Below, in pieces: positions 1 through 9,300 of a DNA stretch of 64,000 bases. Numbering within the stretch: the first letter of the stretch is position 1; each line of letters opens with the position of its first letter. The position numbers and the translations under genes were made by a program. The notes under the pieces are model-generated. The model was not told the origin of the DNA. It did no database searches and saw only the letters and a program-made list of their open reading frames with translations. Source of the DNA: CAVRQM01 sp963822705 (GTDB lineage Bacteria > Pseudomonadota > Alphaproteobacteria > Acetobacterales > Acetobacteraceae). Location: contig CAWGIX010000008.1 in assembly GCA_963822705.1 (NCBI GenBank), positions 124,001 to 188,000 on the forward strand, in the 5' to 3' direction.

Positions 1-710
1 GGCTTCTTGCCTACGATTTTGCCGGGTCCGGCCGATCGCCCGTGACGGACGGTATCTCGATCGCCCGGCACGTCGCCGATCTGAGCGACATCGTCGCCCG
101 CACCGTGCGCGGACGCGTGCATCTAGCCGCGCACTCCATGGGCACAATCATCTGCCAGCATTTTGCCGCGGCCCATCCGGAACAGGTTGCCAGCCTGGCG
201 CTGATCGGCGGCCTGCCCGAACCACCTGCGCCGGCGCGGGCCGCGCTGCGGGAGCGCGCGGCCAAAGCCCGTGCCGAAGGGATGCGCGGGATAGCCGATG
301 CGATCGTCGCGGCCGGCACATCCGACGACACCAAAACCAACCAGCCGGCAGCGGCGGCATTCGTGCGGGAGTCGCTGATGGCGCAGCCGGCGGAAGGCTA
401 TGCCCGCAATTGCGAGGCTTTGGCCGAGGCGACGGCGGCCGACCTCTCGCGCATTGCCTGCCGCGTGCTGTTGCTGACCGGCGATCAGGACCGCACGGCG
501 CCGCCCGATGTCGCGCGCGCCATGGCCAGCGGGATCGGCGATGCCCACCTGCAAGTGCTTCCGGGTTGCGGGCACTGGGCCACCATCGAGCGCGCCAAGC
601 AGGTCAACTACGCGCTGACTCTCTTCCACGCCCGCCTCGGCCATCCGCACCACCAGCCGGGCGGCGTCGAGCATAGCGCGACGGCACAGATCCCGGGGTT
701 CAGTCCGTGA
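1..710 (+). CDS. alpha/beta hydrolase, 5' end outside the window
   Basis: The frame is already open at position 3 and reads LLAYDFAGSGRSPVT before the first GTG at 42, so that GTG is internal and the gene starts left of the window. The Ser-Asp-His triad of an alpha/beta hydrolase is visible: the nucleophile elbow AHSMG, the acid in GDQDRTAP, and the base in GCGHWATIE. A DFAGSGRS-type segment before the elbow fits the oxyanion-hole and cap-side region of this fold. The cap region (about residues 65-125) is Ala-rich and gives no substrate clue. The stop codon overlaps the GTG of the next gene (GTGA), suggesting translational coupling. The family is clear; the substrate is unknown. Confidence 0.85.
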   Translation, partial: LLAYDFAGSGRSPVTDGISIARHVADLSDIVARTVRGRVHLAAHSMGTIICQHFAAAHPEQVASLALIGGLPEPPAPARAALRERAAKARAEGMRGIADAIVAAGTSDDTKTNQPAAAAFVRESLMAQPAEGYARNCEALAEATAADLSRIACRVLLLTGDQDRTAPPDVARAMASGIGDAHLQVLPGCGHWATIERAKQVNYALTLFHARLGHPHHQPGGVEHSATAQIPGFSP

Positions 711-1076
711 GCGGGCGCATCTTTGTCTGCGTCACCTGCAACCGGTACGCGCCGCCGCCGGCGGGTGAGGCGACGCCCGGGCGCCGCCTGGCCGATGCGT
801 TGCTTGGGCGAGCGCGGGAACCCGGCCATGAGGTCAGCGTGCGCACGGTCGAGTGTCTGAACGGCTGCCCGCACCCATGCACGGCCGCTCTGCGCAGCCC
901 AGGCAAATGGATGATCCAACTCTCGGGGCTGGAACCGGATAACGCCGCCGCGCTCATCGACATTGCCGAGTGCTATGCAGCAGAGTGCCGACGGCAATCT
1001 GCTCCCCGAAAGCTTTTCAGCCGAGCTGCGCTACAAGGTTTCGCTGCGCCTGGCTCCGCTGCGCGTGGCGGCGTGA
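707..1076 (+). pseudogene. DUF1636 metal-binding (2Fe-2S ferredoxin-like) protein, +1 frame break
   Basis: Starts at a GTG overlapping the upstream stop. The first 93 codons match the DUF1636/COG5469 layout: an N-terminal CVTCNR cysteine pair and a second cysteine group VECLNGCPHPC, followed by PGKWMIQLSGL. After GCA GAG at 980-985 an extra T (986) moves the natural C-terminus (ADGNLLPESF and on) one base forward, where it ends at TGA 1074-1076, a normal length for the family (about 122 aa). Without this correction the frame runs on into the amidohydrolase and mimics a 566-residue fusion. The family is a predicted metal-binding, thioredoxin-fold ferredoxin-like protein with no established reaction. 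Whether the extra base is real is unknown. Confidence 0.7.
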
Positions 1077-1117
1077 TACGACAGAGCACAAACAAGGCGT
1101 TCCGCCAGGAGGAAGCG

Positions 1118-2407
1118 ATGGCACGGTCACTGTTCACCAACGTCATGATTTTCGAGGGCACCGGCAAGGAGCTGCTGCCGGGCGAGGTGCTGGTGCAGGG
1201 CAACCGCATCCATGCGGTCGCGGCGGCGGGCGAAACCCTGCCGCGCGATGGAGCGGAGGTGATCGACGGCGGCGGCGCCACGCTGATGCCGGGGCTGGTG
1301 AACACGCATTGCCATCTGACCTACAACAACGGCACCACGGTGGCGGAGCTGACCGCGATGCCGGTCGAGGAGCACGTGCTGCTCACCATGCACAACGCCA
1401 GACTGGCGCTGGACATGGGGTTTACCGCGGCGATCGGCGCCGCCTCGGCCAAGCCGCAACTCGATATCGTCATCCGCAACGAGATCAACAAAGGCAAGAT
1501 CCCCGGGCCGCGTCTGCTTGCCGGTTCGCCGGAGCTTACGGTGACCGGCGGTCTCGCCGACGATAATGCGTTCGACCAGAAACACCCGTCGGTCTCCATC
1601 ATCTGCGACGGTCCGGACGAGTTCCGCAAGACCGTGCGCACGATGATCCGCGAGGGCGTGGACGTGATAAAATTCAACAACTCGGGCGACAGTTTCTGCT
1701 ATCCGCGCATGTCCGCGCTGGACAACCCGATGACGGACGAAGAAGTAGCCGCGATCTGCAACACGACGAACAATATCGGCAAGCGCCTGGCCGCCCATGC
1801 GCACGCGGACTCCTCGATCCGGCAATGCATGAAATACGACGTTGAGTTCATTTTCCACGCCAGCTTCGCCACGGACGAGACGATCGAGCAGCTCGAACGC
1901 GTCAAGCACAAACACTACGTCTCACCCGCGATCGCGGCCCGCTACAACACCACTTACGAGGCGAGCGACTGGGGCATCACCACCGATGTCGCCGAAATGA
2001 TCGGCAACAAGCGCGAACTCGAGGAAGGCATCAAGACGATGACCAAGATGCACAAGGCCGGCATCAAGGTCCTGCCGTTCGGGGACTACGGCTTTGCCTG
2101 GCTGCCGCACGGCACCGAGGCCCGCGATCTCGAGCATTTCGTCAACCTGTTCGGCTTCGAGCCATGGGAAGTGCTGCGCGCCACGACTGCCTACGGCGGC
2201 GAGGCCTGGGTCGGCAAGAGCGGCGAGAAAATGGGGCGCGTGCAGCCGGGCTATCTGGCCGACCTGATTGTGGTCGACGGCAACCCGCTGCTCGACCTCA
2301 GCCTTTTTCAGGACCGCAACAGTTTTCTTGCGATCATGAAGGACGGCAGTTTTTACAAGCCGTTCCAGGGTCGGGCCGCCGCGGATTTGCGCGTGGCGGC
2401 CGAGTAG
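1118..2407 (+). CDS. imidazolonepropionase-like metal-dependent amidohydrolase
   Basis: A 429-residue amidohydrolase-superfamily TIM-barrel enzyme. Visible metal-site elements in order: HCH in GLVNTHCHLTYNN, the Lys of VDVIKFNNSGD, His of AAHAHADSS, His of EFIFHASFAT, and a late acidic segment FGDYGFAW. The C-terminal beta-sandwich returns with GYLADLIVVDGNPL. This arrangement is the COG1228 imidazolonepropionase-like group, whose members hydrolyse cyclic amides, dipeptides or related bonds; the substrate cannot be read from the sequence. The start at ATG 1118 is fixed by a strong Shine-Dalgarno sequence (AGGAGGA, 1107-1113), which also shows that the longer frame from 707 is not one gene. 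It is convergent with the importer genes. Confidence 0.85.
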   Translation: MARSLFTNVMIFEGTGKELLPGEVLVQGNRIHAVAAAGETLPRDGAEVIDGGGATLMPGLVNTHCHLTYNNGTTVAELTAMPVEEHVLLTMHNARLALDMGFTAAIGAASAKPQLDIVIRNEINKGKIPGPRLLAGSPELTVTGGLADDNAFDQKHPSVSIICDGPDEFRKTVRTMIREGVDVIKFNNSGDSFCYPRMSALDNPMTDEEVAAICNTTNNIGKRLAAHAHADSSIRQCMKYDVEFIFHASFATDETIEQLERVKHKHYVSPAIAARYNTTYEASDWGITTDVAEMIGNKRELEEGIKTMTKMHKAGIKVLPFGDYGFAWLPHGTEARDLEHFVNLFGFEPWEVLRATTAYGGEAWVGKSGEKMGRVQPGYLADLIVVDGNPLLDLSLFQDRNSFLAIMKDGSFYKPFQGRAAADLRVAAE

Positions 2408-2464
2408 CCGTAGCTCGGTCTTGCTCGCGCCGCCGGTGGAGACGGCGCGAGCATTGCCCGGTCG

Positions 2465-3506
2465 CTACTTCGCGGCGGCTTCCACATTGCTGGCGTTATA
2501 GACGGAGAACGGCCCCATGACGATGCGCAAGCCGGTCTTGCGGGTCGGATCTTTTTCGAGCGTGTAGGAGCCCAGCCGGCCAGCCTTGAAGCTCTGCCCG
2601 GCTTCCGCCTTGAACGTGTCCGTTGCCAATCCGTAGGCCGTGTAATACGCCAGGTAACCGAGATCGACAAAACTCCACAGCGCGAACTCGGGGGCGCAGC
2701 CGTTCTTCGTGTAGGCCAGCATCTCCGTCGGCACGCCTAGCCCGCTCACCTTGATCTTGTCGCAGAGCTTTTCGTCCTGCAGCGCTTTGGCGGCGGCAAC
2801 GATGCCGACCGAGGTGGGCGCCATGATCAGCCGCATGTCGGGGTATTTGTCGACCAGGGCGAGCGCCTGGTTGTAGCTCTTCTCCAACTCGTCGTTGCCG
2901 TAGACGATGCCCAGCTCCTGCAGCTTTGCGTATTTGGGGTCTTTCAGCGCGGTATGCATCGCGGCGATCCAGGAGTTCTGGTTGGCCGCATCCGGCGACG
3001 CCGAGAGGATCGCGAACTTGCCGCCCTCCGGTCCCAGGATGTGCAGCGCCATCTCGGCCATGACCCGGCCGGTCTCGGCGAAATCGACCTGAGCCACGAA
3101 AACGTCCTCGCCCTCGCCCGACGGGATGGGCGAGTCCCAGGTGACGACCTTTATGCCTTTGTCCTTTGCCGCCTTGGCTGCCGGCGCGATCTGGTCACCG
3201 GAATTGTTGGACAGCATGATCGCGTTGACATTCTGGGTCGCGGCGTTGGTCACGATCTCGATCTGGCCTGCCACGCTGTTCTGCGGCGTCGGCCCCAGGA
3301 ACTCCAGCGGCGTCGGGTTCTGCAGTTCCTTGGCGGCCTCCTCCGCGCCCCGATGCGCCAGATCGAACGGCAGGATGCCCAGAAATTTCGGCAGTAGCAC
3401 CATTTTCAGCGCCTTGCCCGGGGTGGGTGCCGACTGCGCGAACGCGCCGTGCGGCAGAGACTCCCCACATCGCCAGGGCGGCGGTCGCCAACAAGATTTT
3501 CCTCAC
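2465..3506 (-). pseudogene. sugar/AI-2-type ABC transporter periplasmic binding protein, +1 break in the signal peptide
   Basis: The mature part (311 codons) is a Peripla_BP_4 sugar-type binding protein resembling RhaS and LsrB, with the typical LSNNSGDQIAPA and VVTWDSPIP segments. The N-terminus lies in another frame: GTG 3506 gives VRKILLATAALAMWG, a signal peptide, whose continuation (LPHGAFAQSAPTPGKALK) is one base out of phase. The extra base lies around 3450-3470, possibly in the GGGG run of the signal region. The GTG overlaps the stop of the permease upstream (GTGA), so the gene is last in a four-gene operon. If the break is real, the protein loses its export signal. The ligand is unknown; rhamnose-like sugars or AI-2 are guesses by operon architecture. 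Confidence 0.75.
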
Positions 3507-4468
3507 GTCGCTCTCCCTCTCCATTTGTTGTGGATCTCTTGCGTCAGGTTCGGCGCCAGCACCGACAGGATCAGCAGGGCCCCGATTACGCTGGTCTGCG
3601 TATTTCCGGTGATGTCCGCAAGCCCCATGCCGTTGCGCAGGCACAGGATGAGGAGGATGGACAATCCCACGCCGACGAGATTGCCCGATCCTCCAAAAAT
3701 GCTGACGCCGCCCAGCAGCACGATGGTGATGATATCCAGTTCAAAACCCTCCGCCGTGTCGCCGCGGACGGAGCCCAGGCGGGCCGCATACAGCAGCCCG
3801 GCAAGGGCGGCGACCACTCCGGAGGTGACGAACAGGCTCATTTTCACCCGCCGCACGCGCACGCCTGAGTACCGCGCCGCCTGCACGTTGTTGCCGATGA
3901 CGTAGACCAGCCTGCCGAGTGCCGAAAAATGCAGCACGATGCCGATGGCCAGGAACAACAGGACGAAGAGGATGATTGAGACGGTGAACGGGCCCAGCAC
4001 CTCCTGCTGGCCGATCGCACCGAACCATGACGGATAGCCGCCGATCGCTCGGTCCTCTATCAGGATGCGGGCAATGCCGCGATAGCCGATCAGCCCGGCC
4101 AGCGTCACCGCAAGCGACGGCAGGCCGACATAGGCGACCCAAAATCCGTTGTTGAATCCGGCGAGCGCGCCGCAGATGAGCGAGGCCAGCATCGCCAGGG
4201 GCAGCGGAACCCCGTGCTGGAACAGAAATGCCATGACGCAGGCCGACAGACCCATCACCGAAGCGACCGACAGGTCGATCTCGCCGTTGACGATGATGAG
4301 CGTCATCGACAGCGCCACCATGATCTTTTCGACCGAGAGCTGGAACAGGTTAACGATGTTGCCGACGGTCAGGAAATACGGGGATTGGATCACATTGTCC
4401 GCGACCACCGCGACCAGCAGCGCCAGCAGCAACACCTCCCAGCGCTGCAGACGTCTCAGCACCGTCAA
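3503..4468 (-). CDS. ABC sugar transporter permease, second of the pair
   Basis: An RbsC-type (BPD_transp_2) permease of about 320 residues with 8-10 hydrophobic segments and the family signature GEIDLSVASVMG near residue 65. A second conserved segment LGGVSIFGGSGN lies about 60 residues before the C-terminus. Start is either TTG 4468, overlapping the upstream stop (TTGA), or GTG 4462 two codons later; neither has a clear Shine-Dalgarno sequence. This is the only gene of the importer with an unbroken frame. Two permeases with one double ATPase and a RhaS/LsrB-like binding protein match the rhamnose (RhaSTPQ) or AI-2 (LsrACDB) layout rather than the one-permease ribose type. Confidence 0.85.
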   Translation of the reverse strand: MTVLRRLQRWEVLLLALLVAVVADNVIQSPYFLTVGNIVNLFQLSVEKIMVALSMTLIIVNGEIDLSVASVMGLSACVMAFLFQHGVPLPLAMLASLICGALAGFNNGFWVAYVGLPSLAVTLAGLIGYRGIARILIEDRAIGGYPSWFGAIGQQEVLGPFTVSIILFVLLFLAIGIVLHFSALGRLVYVIGNNVQAARYSGVRVRRVKMSLFVTSGVVAALAGLLYAARLGSVRGDTAEGFELDIITIVLLGGVSIFGGSGNLVGVGLSILLILCLRNGMGLADITGNTQTSVIGALLILSVLAPNLTQEIHNKWRGRAT

Positions 4469-5515
4469 GGGCCACTCCCGAGCGCTGTTTCCGGCGAGGT
4501 CGCCAAAAACTTCATTTCGGCGCGGCCCCACAGCGCACGCAGCCGGTTCAAAATGACCGCATCGCTGGCGACCGCCAGCAGGATCAGCAGTCCCAGAATC
4601 GCATCGAGCCAGAACTCGCTGATCTGCAACCGCAGCAGGCTTTGCTCCAAGGTGCCGATCATCACCGCGCCCAGCATAGCGCCCGCCACGGTGCCGGAGC
4701 CGCCGAAAATGTTGACACCGCCGACGACGACGGCTGCCACCACCTGCAACTCCAGCCCGCGTCCAGCCTCGACGGTAATGTTGCCGAACCGGGCCAGCGT
4801 CATGAACCCCGCAAGTCCGGAAAGGGCCCCCGACAGAAGTCATGACAGTGAACACGATCCGCCGGGTCGGCAGGCCGATGAGCTGTGCCGCATCCGGATT
4901 GGAGCCGATGGCGTAGAAACGGCGGCAGAAATTCAGATACAGGGTGGCGAACTGCCAAACCGCGACTACCGCCAGGGCGACCGCCACCATCACCCGCACG
5001 TCCAACCCGAACAGCGTGAACAGCGTGCGCTGCGGCAGATCGACCAGCCAGGCAGGAAGGCTGTCGGTGGTTACTGTTTTCGCCCCGGAATAGTCGATCA
5101 GGATGCCGCGATAGATCGCCAGCGTGCCGAGGGTCACGATGATCGAGGGCACGCGGCCCCAGGCCACGAGAACGCCGTTGGCGGCGCCCATAACGGCGCC
5201 GATCGCAATGGACATCAGCACCAGCAGCATGGCCGACAGCCCGTGATGCGCGGCAATCTCGGTGCCGGCGAAATAGGCCGTAAAACCTACGATCGATCCT
5301 ACGGAAAGGTCGATATTGCGGGTCAGCACCACCAGAGTCTGGCCGACCGCGACCACGGTGATGATGGCGACGCTGGAGGCGATACGGTTGAAGGTCCGCG
5401 ACGTGTAGTAGCCGGGGATCATGGAGCCGAACAGCAGAACGGCGACCACGATCAGCAGCAGCAGACTCAGCTCGCGCACCTGCTCCGGCCGAAAATTCTT
5501 TCGCAGCCAAGTCAT
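4465..5515 (-). pseudogene. ABC sugar transporter permease, first of the pair, +1 break
   Basis: Begins MTWLRKNFRPEQVRELS and carries the RbsC-type signature NIDLSVGSIVGF and the segment WGRVPSIIVTLGT. After RRIVFTVMTSV the frame is lost in a run of five G on the coding strand (plus 4827-4831). With one G fewer the protein continues GALSGLAGFMTLARFGN and runs on to the expected end with LGGVNIFGGSGT, closing at the stop 4465. Reconstructed length is about 350 residues, normal for the family. Left uncorrected, the frame reads through into permease 2 and looks like a 670-residue double permease, which is an illusion. The start overlaps the ATPase stop (ATGA-type). Confidence 0.75.
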
Positions 5516-7045
5516 GCCGCCACCGCGGTCTGGCGAACCATCGCGGCCTGTCCCATGGCCGCGGTCATCACCGTCTCCTGGTCGGCGTTTGTCCGGTCAA
5601 AGATCGCCATCTGGCGTCCCTCACGCATCACCAGCACGCGGTCGCTCATCGCGAGCACCTCCGGCAGGTCAGACGAGATCAGGATGATGCCGATGCCACG
5701 CGCTGCCAACTCGCTGATCATGGCATGGACTTCCGCCTTGGCGCCGACATCGATGCCGCGCGTCGGTTCGTCCAAGATCAGGACCGAGGGATTGGTGTTC
5801 AGCCACTTTGCGAGCATTACCTTTTGCTGGTTGCCGCCCGACAGTTTGGCTGTGGGCACGTCCACCGAAGGTGCCCGTATGGCCAGTCTCTCCCGAAACC
5901 CCTCGGCAGTCGCCCGCTCCGCGCCGCTGCGTACCAGCCCGAACCGGTTCAGATAACGTCGCAGCACCGGCAACGATATGTTCGCGGCGATCGACATCGG
6001 CAGCGACAGGCCGAGCTGGCGGCGGTCCTCGGACAGGTACGCGATGCCGAGCGCCATCGCCTGCTGCGGCGAGCGAATCGTGTGTGTGGTCCCGCCAAGC
6101 GCGATAGACCCGCCGGTGGCCGGCTCGACGCCAAACAGGGCCAGTCCGACATCGGTGCGGCCGGCGCCGATCAGTCCGGCGAATCCCAGCACTTCTCCGC
6201 CCGCGAGGTCGAAGGTCACGTTCTCGAACACGCCCGCGCGGGAAAGTTGTCGCACCGACAGCAGCGTGTCGCGCCGCGGTGCCGGATCCCGCGGCTCCAA
6301 AATGCCCATTTCGCGCCCGACCATGTCCGCTATCGCGCTCTGCGGCGTCACTTCCACGCGCGGGCGGGTAGAGATCAGTTTTCCGTCACGAAATACCGTG
6401 ACCTTGTCGGCGATGACGAAAACTTCCTCCAGACGGTGGCTGACGAACAGGATAGCGACGCCGCGGTCGCGCAGGTCGGATACCAGCCTGAACAGCTGCG
6501 CCACTTCATGCGCGGACAGCGAGGCGGTCGGCTCGTCCATGATGAGCACGCGTACATTGAGCGAGATGGCGCGTGCGATTTCCACCGATTGCTGTGCCGC
6601 CAGCGTGAGGCCACGCGCCGGGCTGCGCACATCCAGCGTGACGCCGAGTGCGGCGAGGATTCGCTCCGCCTCGCGGAACATGAGCCGCCGCCCGGTAAAT
6701 GCGCCCCGATCCTGATGGCCAACAAAAATGTTTTCCGCAACGTTCAGGTCGGGGAACAGCAGCGGCTCCTGATAGATCGCGGCGATGCCGCGGCGCTGCG
6801 CTTCCGCGGCACTGCCCACCACGATCCTCTGGCCCTCCAAAAGCATTTCGCCGCGATCCGGCTGATAGAACTCCGGTCATGATTTTTATCAGCGTGGATT
6901 TGCCGGCGCCGTTCTCGCCCAGCAGGGCGTGCACCTCGCCCGCATGCAGTGCCAGCGACACGTTTTCCAAGGCCTGCGTGCCGCCAAAACGCTTGGCGAT
7001 GGCGTGCATCGCCAGGGCAGGGTCCGCCGAGGTTGGAAGCGTCAC
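5512..7045 (-). pseudogene. ABC sugar transporter double ATPase (RbsA/RhaT/LsrA type), +1 break
   Basis: Two fused nucleotide-binding domains. Domain 1 has Walker A GENGAGKST and Walker B VLIMDEPTASL with the switch His in LFVSHR. Domain 2 has the family's usual degenerate first motif GLIGAGRTD, signature LSGGNQQK, Walker B VLILDEPTRGID. Just after domain-1 Walker A (LIKIMTGV) an extra base at plus 6868 breaks the frame; removing it gives YQPDRGEMLLEG, the expected sequence. The chosen start is GTG 7045 (VTLPTSADPALAM); an ATG at 7096 gives a longer, poorly family-like leader. As first gene of the operon its break would also be expected to reduce coupled translation of the permeases. Reconstructed length is about 510 residues, normal. 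Confidence 0.78.
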
Positions 7046-7191
7046 CGGGAGCGGCGATCCCGAACCGGCGGGCGCGCACGCAGGTCGGCATGGCATGCGC
7101 TGCAGGACCGTCCCATCCCCTCACCGGCAAACCTTCTTGGACTCGACCGTATCACCCGGGCCATGCCTTGTATACTCGCGCCCCCCGAGCC

Positions 7192-8319
7192 CTAATCGGG
7201 AACATCGATAGCCTGCGGCGCAAAACGGCCGGTCTCCGCGTCACGATGGCACGCTTGGCAGGCGCTTTTTCTGACCACGCGCGCGCTGGCGAAGGTGGAT
7301 GCCGGAATCCCGCTGTGCATGCGTTGCCAAAACGGGGTGGCGGTGATCCGCAACGGGTTGGCAGGATCGATCCGGCGCAGTTCATGCGCTGGCAACGTGT
7401 CCCAGTGCTCTGCTGCGTTGGCGTCCAGGTAGGCGCTGATGTGCGCCACGAGGTCCGGGCTCAGGCTAGCATCGGCACCGAAATGGTGTTGCAGGTCCGA
7501 AAGAATGCCCCGCCATGTCGCTTGCGGGGCGAGGCTGGGCGGATATGCAAGGTGGCAGGCCCCGCATTGCAGCGCGTAGGTCGCATCGAGCGTGGGCGGT
7601 GGCACGCCGCGCGCCGGCAGCCTGGCCAGCCTGGCGATCCCGACCGCACCGGCCCCCAGCCCGGCGACGGTGATCGCGGCGGCCAGAACCGGTCGGGCGG
7701 AGACCATGTGCGTGACCCGAATCCCGCCTGCCTGCTTGCGGCCGGTAAACATGCCGCGCACCAGATTCTCGGCCGTGCGCCGGCTTTCCAGCACGACGCC
7801 ACCGATATGGGCACAAACCATGACCGCAAGCAGGATGGCGAGCGCCTGGTGCACGCTCAGCCAACGCCGGCCTCCATCAAAACCGATGAAGGCGCGCAGG
7901 GGCCCTTGCTTCACCACACCGCCCAGGGCCAGCACGCCGGTACAGGTGATCACCGTCAGGACCAGGAGAAATGCAAAAACCATAATTGAACCGGCCGGAT
8001 TGTGGCCGAGATGACGGGGCGCGGGTCCGGTGGCGAGCGCCCGCAGGTGGCGCAGCACCGCCCGCGGCGGGAACGCGAAGCTCGCGAAACGGGCGTAGGG
8101 ACCACCGAGGAGACCCCAGACTAGGCGAAATACAAGCAGCGCCGCGAGGATGGACCCGGAAATCAGGTGCAGGCGCAACCAGGTGCGCGGCGCCAAGAAT
8201 CCAGTCAATGACGAGATCAGCACGCCGGCCACGAGCAGCCAGTGAAACAGGCGCAGGCTGGGGTCCCATACAGGCACGGTCTCGCCCGCGTCGGAGCGTG
8301 ATCTCGCCAGTATCGCCAT
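7192..8319 (-). CDS. cytochrome b561 domain fused to diheme cytochrome c
   Basis: A 375-residue membrane protein. The N-terminal half is a four-helix cytochrome b561 (Ni-hydrogenase b type) with candidate heme ligands in LRLFHWLLVAG, LRLHLISG and the pair in HQALAILLAVMVCAHIGG. The C-terminal half has one anchoring helix and two heme-c motifs, CGACH and CQACH, with nearby WRGILSDLQHHFGADASL, a segment seen in diheme cytochromes that accept electrons from b561 partners (DHC/SHP-type). Start ATG 8319 gives MAILARSRSDAGETV; an upstream in-frame extension to 8517 lies antisense to the next gene and lacks family features. It probably moves electrons from the quinone pool or a reductase to the periplasm; the partner is not in the window. 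Confidence 0.85.
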   Translation of the reverse strand: MAILARSRSDAGETVPVWDPSLRLFHWLLVAGVLISSLTGFLAPRTWLRLHLISGSILAALLVFRLVWGLLGGPYARFASFAFPPRAVLRHLRALATGPAPRHLGHNPAGSIMVFAFLLVLTVITCTGVLALGGVVKQGPLRAFIGFDGGRRWLSVHQALAILLAVMVCAHIGGVVLESRRTAENLVRGMFTGRKQAGGIRVTHMVSARPVLAAAITVAGLGAGAVGIARLARLPARGVPPPTLDATYALQCGACHLAYPPSLAPQATWRGILSDLQHHFGADASLSPDLVAHISAYLDANAAEHWDTLPAHELRRIDPANPLRITATPFWQRMHSGIPASTFASARVVRKSACQACHRDAETGRFAPQAIDVPD

Positions 8320-8503
8320 GATCCGGCGGCCTAAGACCCGCTGTGGTTCCATGCTGGTCCGCGGAAGCATCGGGGCGTCGCCTCCGCCGAGACTGTCCCG
8401 CTGCTCGAGGCGTGTTGGTCTGCAGCCGTTAACATCCCTTGCATCGGCCCCGCCTGCCTCGCGATACTTCCTCCATGCCGTCAGCCATCCGCGCCCCACG
8501 CCG

Positions 8504-9172
8504 ATGAACGTTGTCACGCCTCCGCGCGCCCGCCTGGTGGTCGAGGTGGTGCATGACTTGGTATGCCCCTGGTGTTACCTGGGCCTGCGACGCCTGCGAC
8601 GCACTATGCGCCGCCGGCCAGACTTGCTGTTCGACCTATCGTGGCGCCCGTTTCTGCTCAACCCGGACATGCCGCGCGCCGGCATGCCTCGTGCCGACTA
8701 CGTCGCACGCAAATTCGGCGGCGAGGAGCGGGCGCGCAGGCTGTACGGCTCGATCTCCGAGATCGGCCGCACCGAGGGCCTGTCGTTTCGCTTCGACCGC
8801 ATCCGCCGCACGCCCTCTTCGGTGGACGCGCACCGGCTGGTGCGCTGGGCCGCCGGCCGCGGGCGCGGAGCGGAGATGGTCGAGGCATTGTTCGCGGCCC
8901 ACTTTTCCGAGGGCCGCGACATTGGCGATCCCGCCTCACTGGCCGCCATCGCCTCCGCCTGCGGCCTTGACGGCGTGGCGGCCCAGCGATACGTGCTGAG
9001 CGACACCGATTGCGAACTAGTGCATGCCGAGAACCTGCGAGCGCATCGCCTGGGCATCAACGGCGTGCCTTGCTTCCTGATCGGCGGTCGCCACGCCATC
9101 GCCGGCGCGCAGGAACCCGAAGTGCTGGAACGGCTGTTGAACGTGGCAGTGATCGAGGCCACCGAGGGGTGA
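8504..9172 (+). CDS. DsbA-family (FrnE-like) oxidoreductase
   Basis: A 222-residue thioredoxin-fold protein with an inserted helical domain. The active site is CPWC in HDLVCPWCYLGLRR near residue 21, and the cis-proline loop is GVPCFLIGGR near the C-terminus, both as in the DSBA/FrnE subfamily (2-hydroxychromene isomerase-like thioredoxins). No signal peptide is seen, so it is probably cytoplasmic. The start at ATG 8504 (MNVVTPPRARL) is chosen because the frame upstream to 8318 is unlike the family. FrnE-type proteins are dithiol oxidoreductases linked to redox stress; the target here is unknown. Confidence 0.85.
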   Translation: MNVVTPPRARLVVEVVHDLVCPWCYLGLRRLRRTMRRRPDLLFDLSWRPFLLNPDMPRAGMPRADYVARKFGGEERARRLYGSISEIGRTEGLSFRFDRIRRTPSSVDAHRLVRWAAGRGRGAEMVEALFAAHFSEGRDIGDPASLAAIASACGLDGVAAQRYVLSDTDCELVHAENLRAHRLGINGVPCFLIGGRHAIAGAQEPEVLERLLNVAVIEATEG

Positions 9173-9300
9173 CCTTTTCATAATGTATCTCGACCAACAA
9201 CTGGTTGTTGTATCGAGCCCGGGAGCCTGCATCCATCCATTTTAAGCCCCGGTTCAGCAACGTTGTATAGACCCGGGCAGCACCGACGCGGGAGAGCACC

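Noticed and set aside
707..2407. A 566-residue fusion of DUF1636 and an amidohydrolase
   Set aside because: A strong Shine-Dalgarno site and ATG at 1118 start the amidohydrolase, and the natural DUF1636 C-terminus is present in another frame, so the fusion comes from one extra base.
3503..5515. A 670-residue double permease
   Set aside because: The middle 120 residues are non-hydrophobic and Arg-rich, and the correct permease sequence lies in a neighbouring frame; two separate permeases explain everything.
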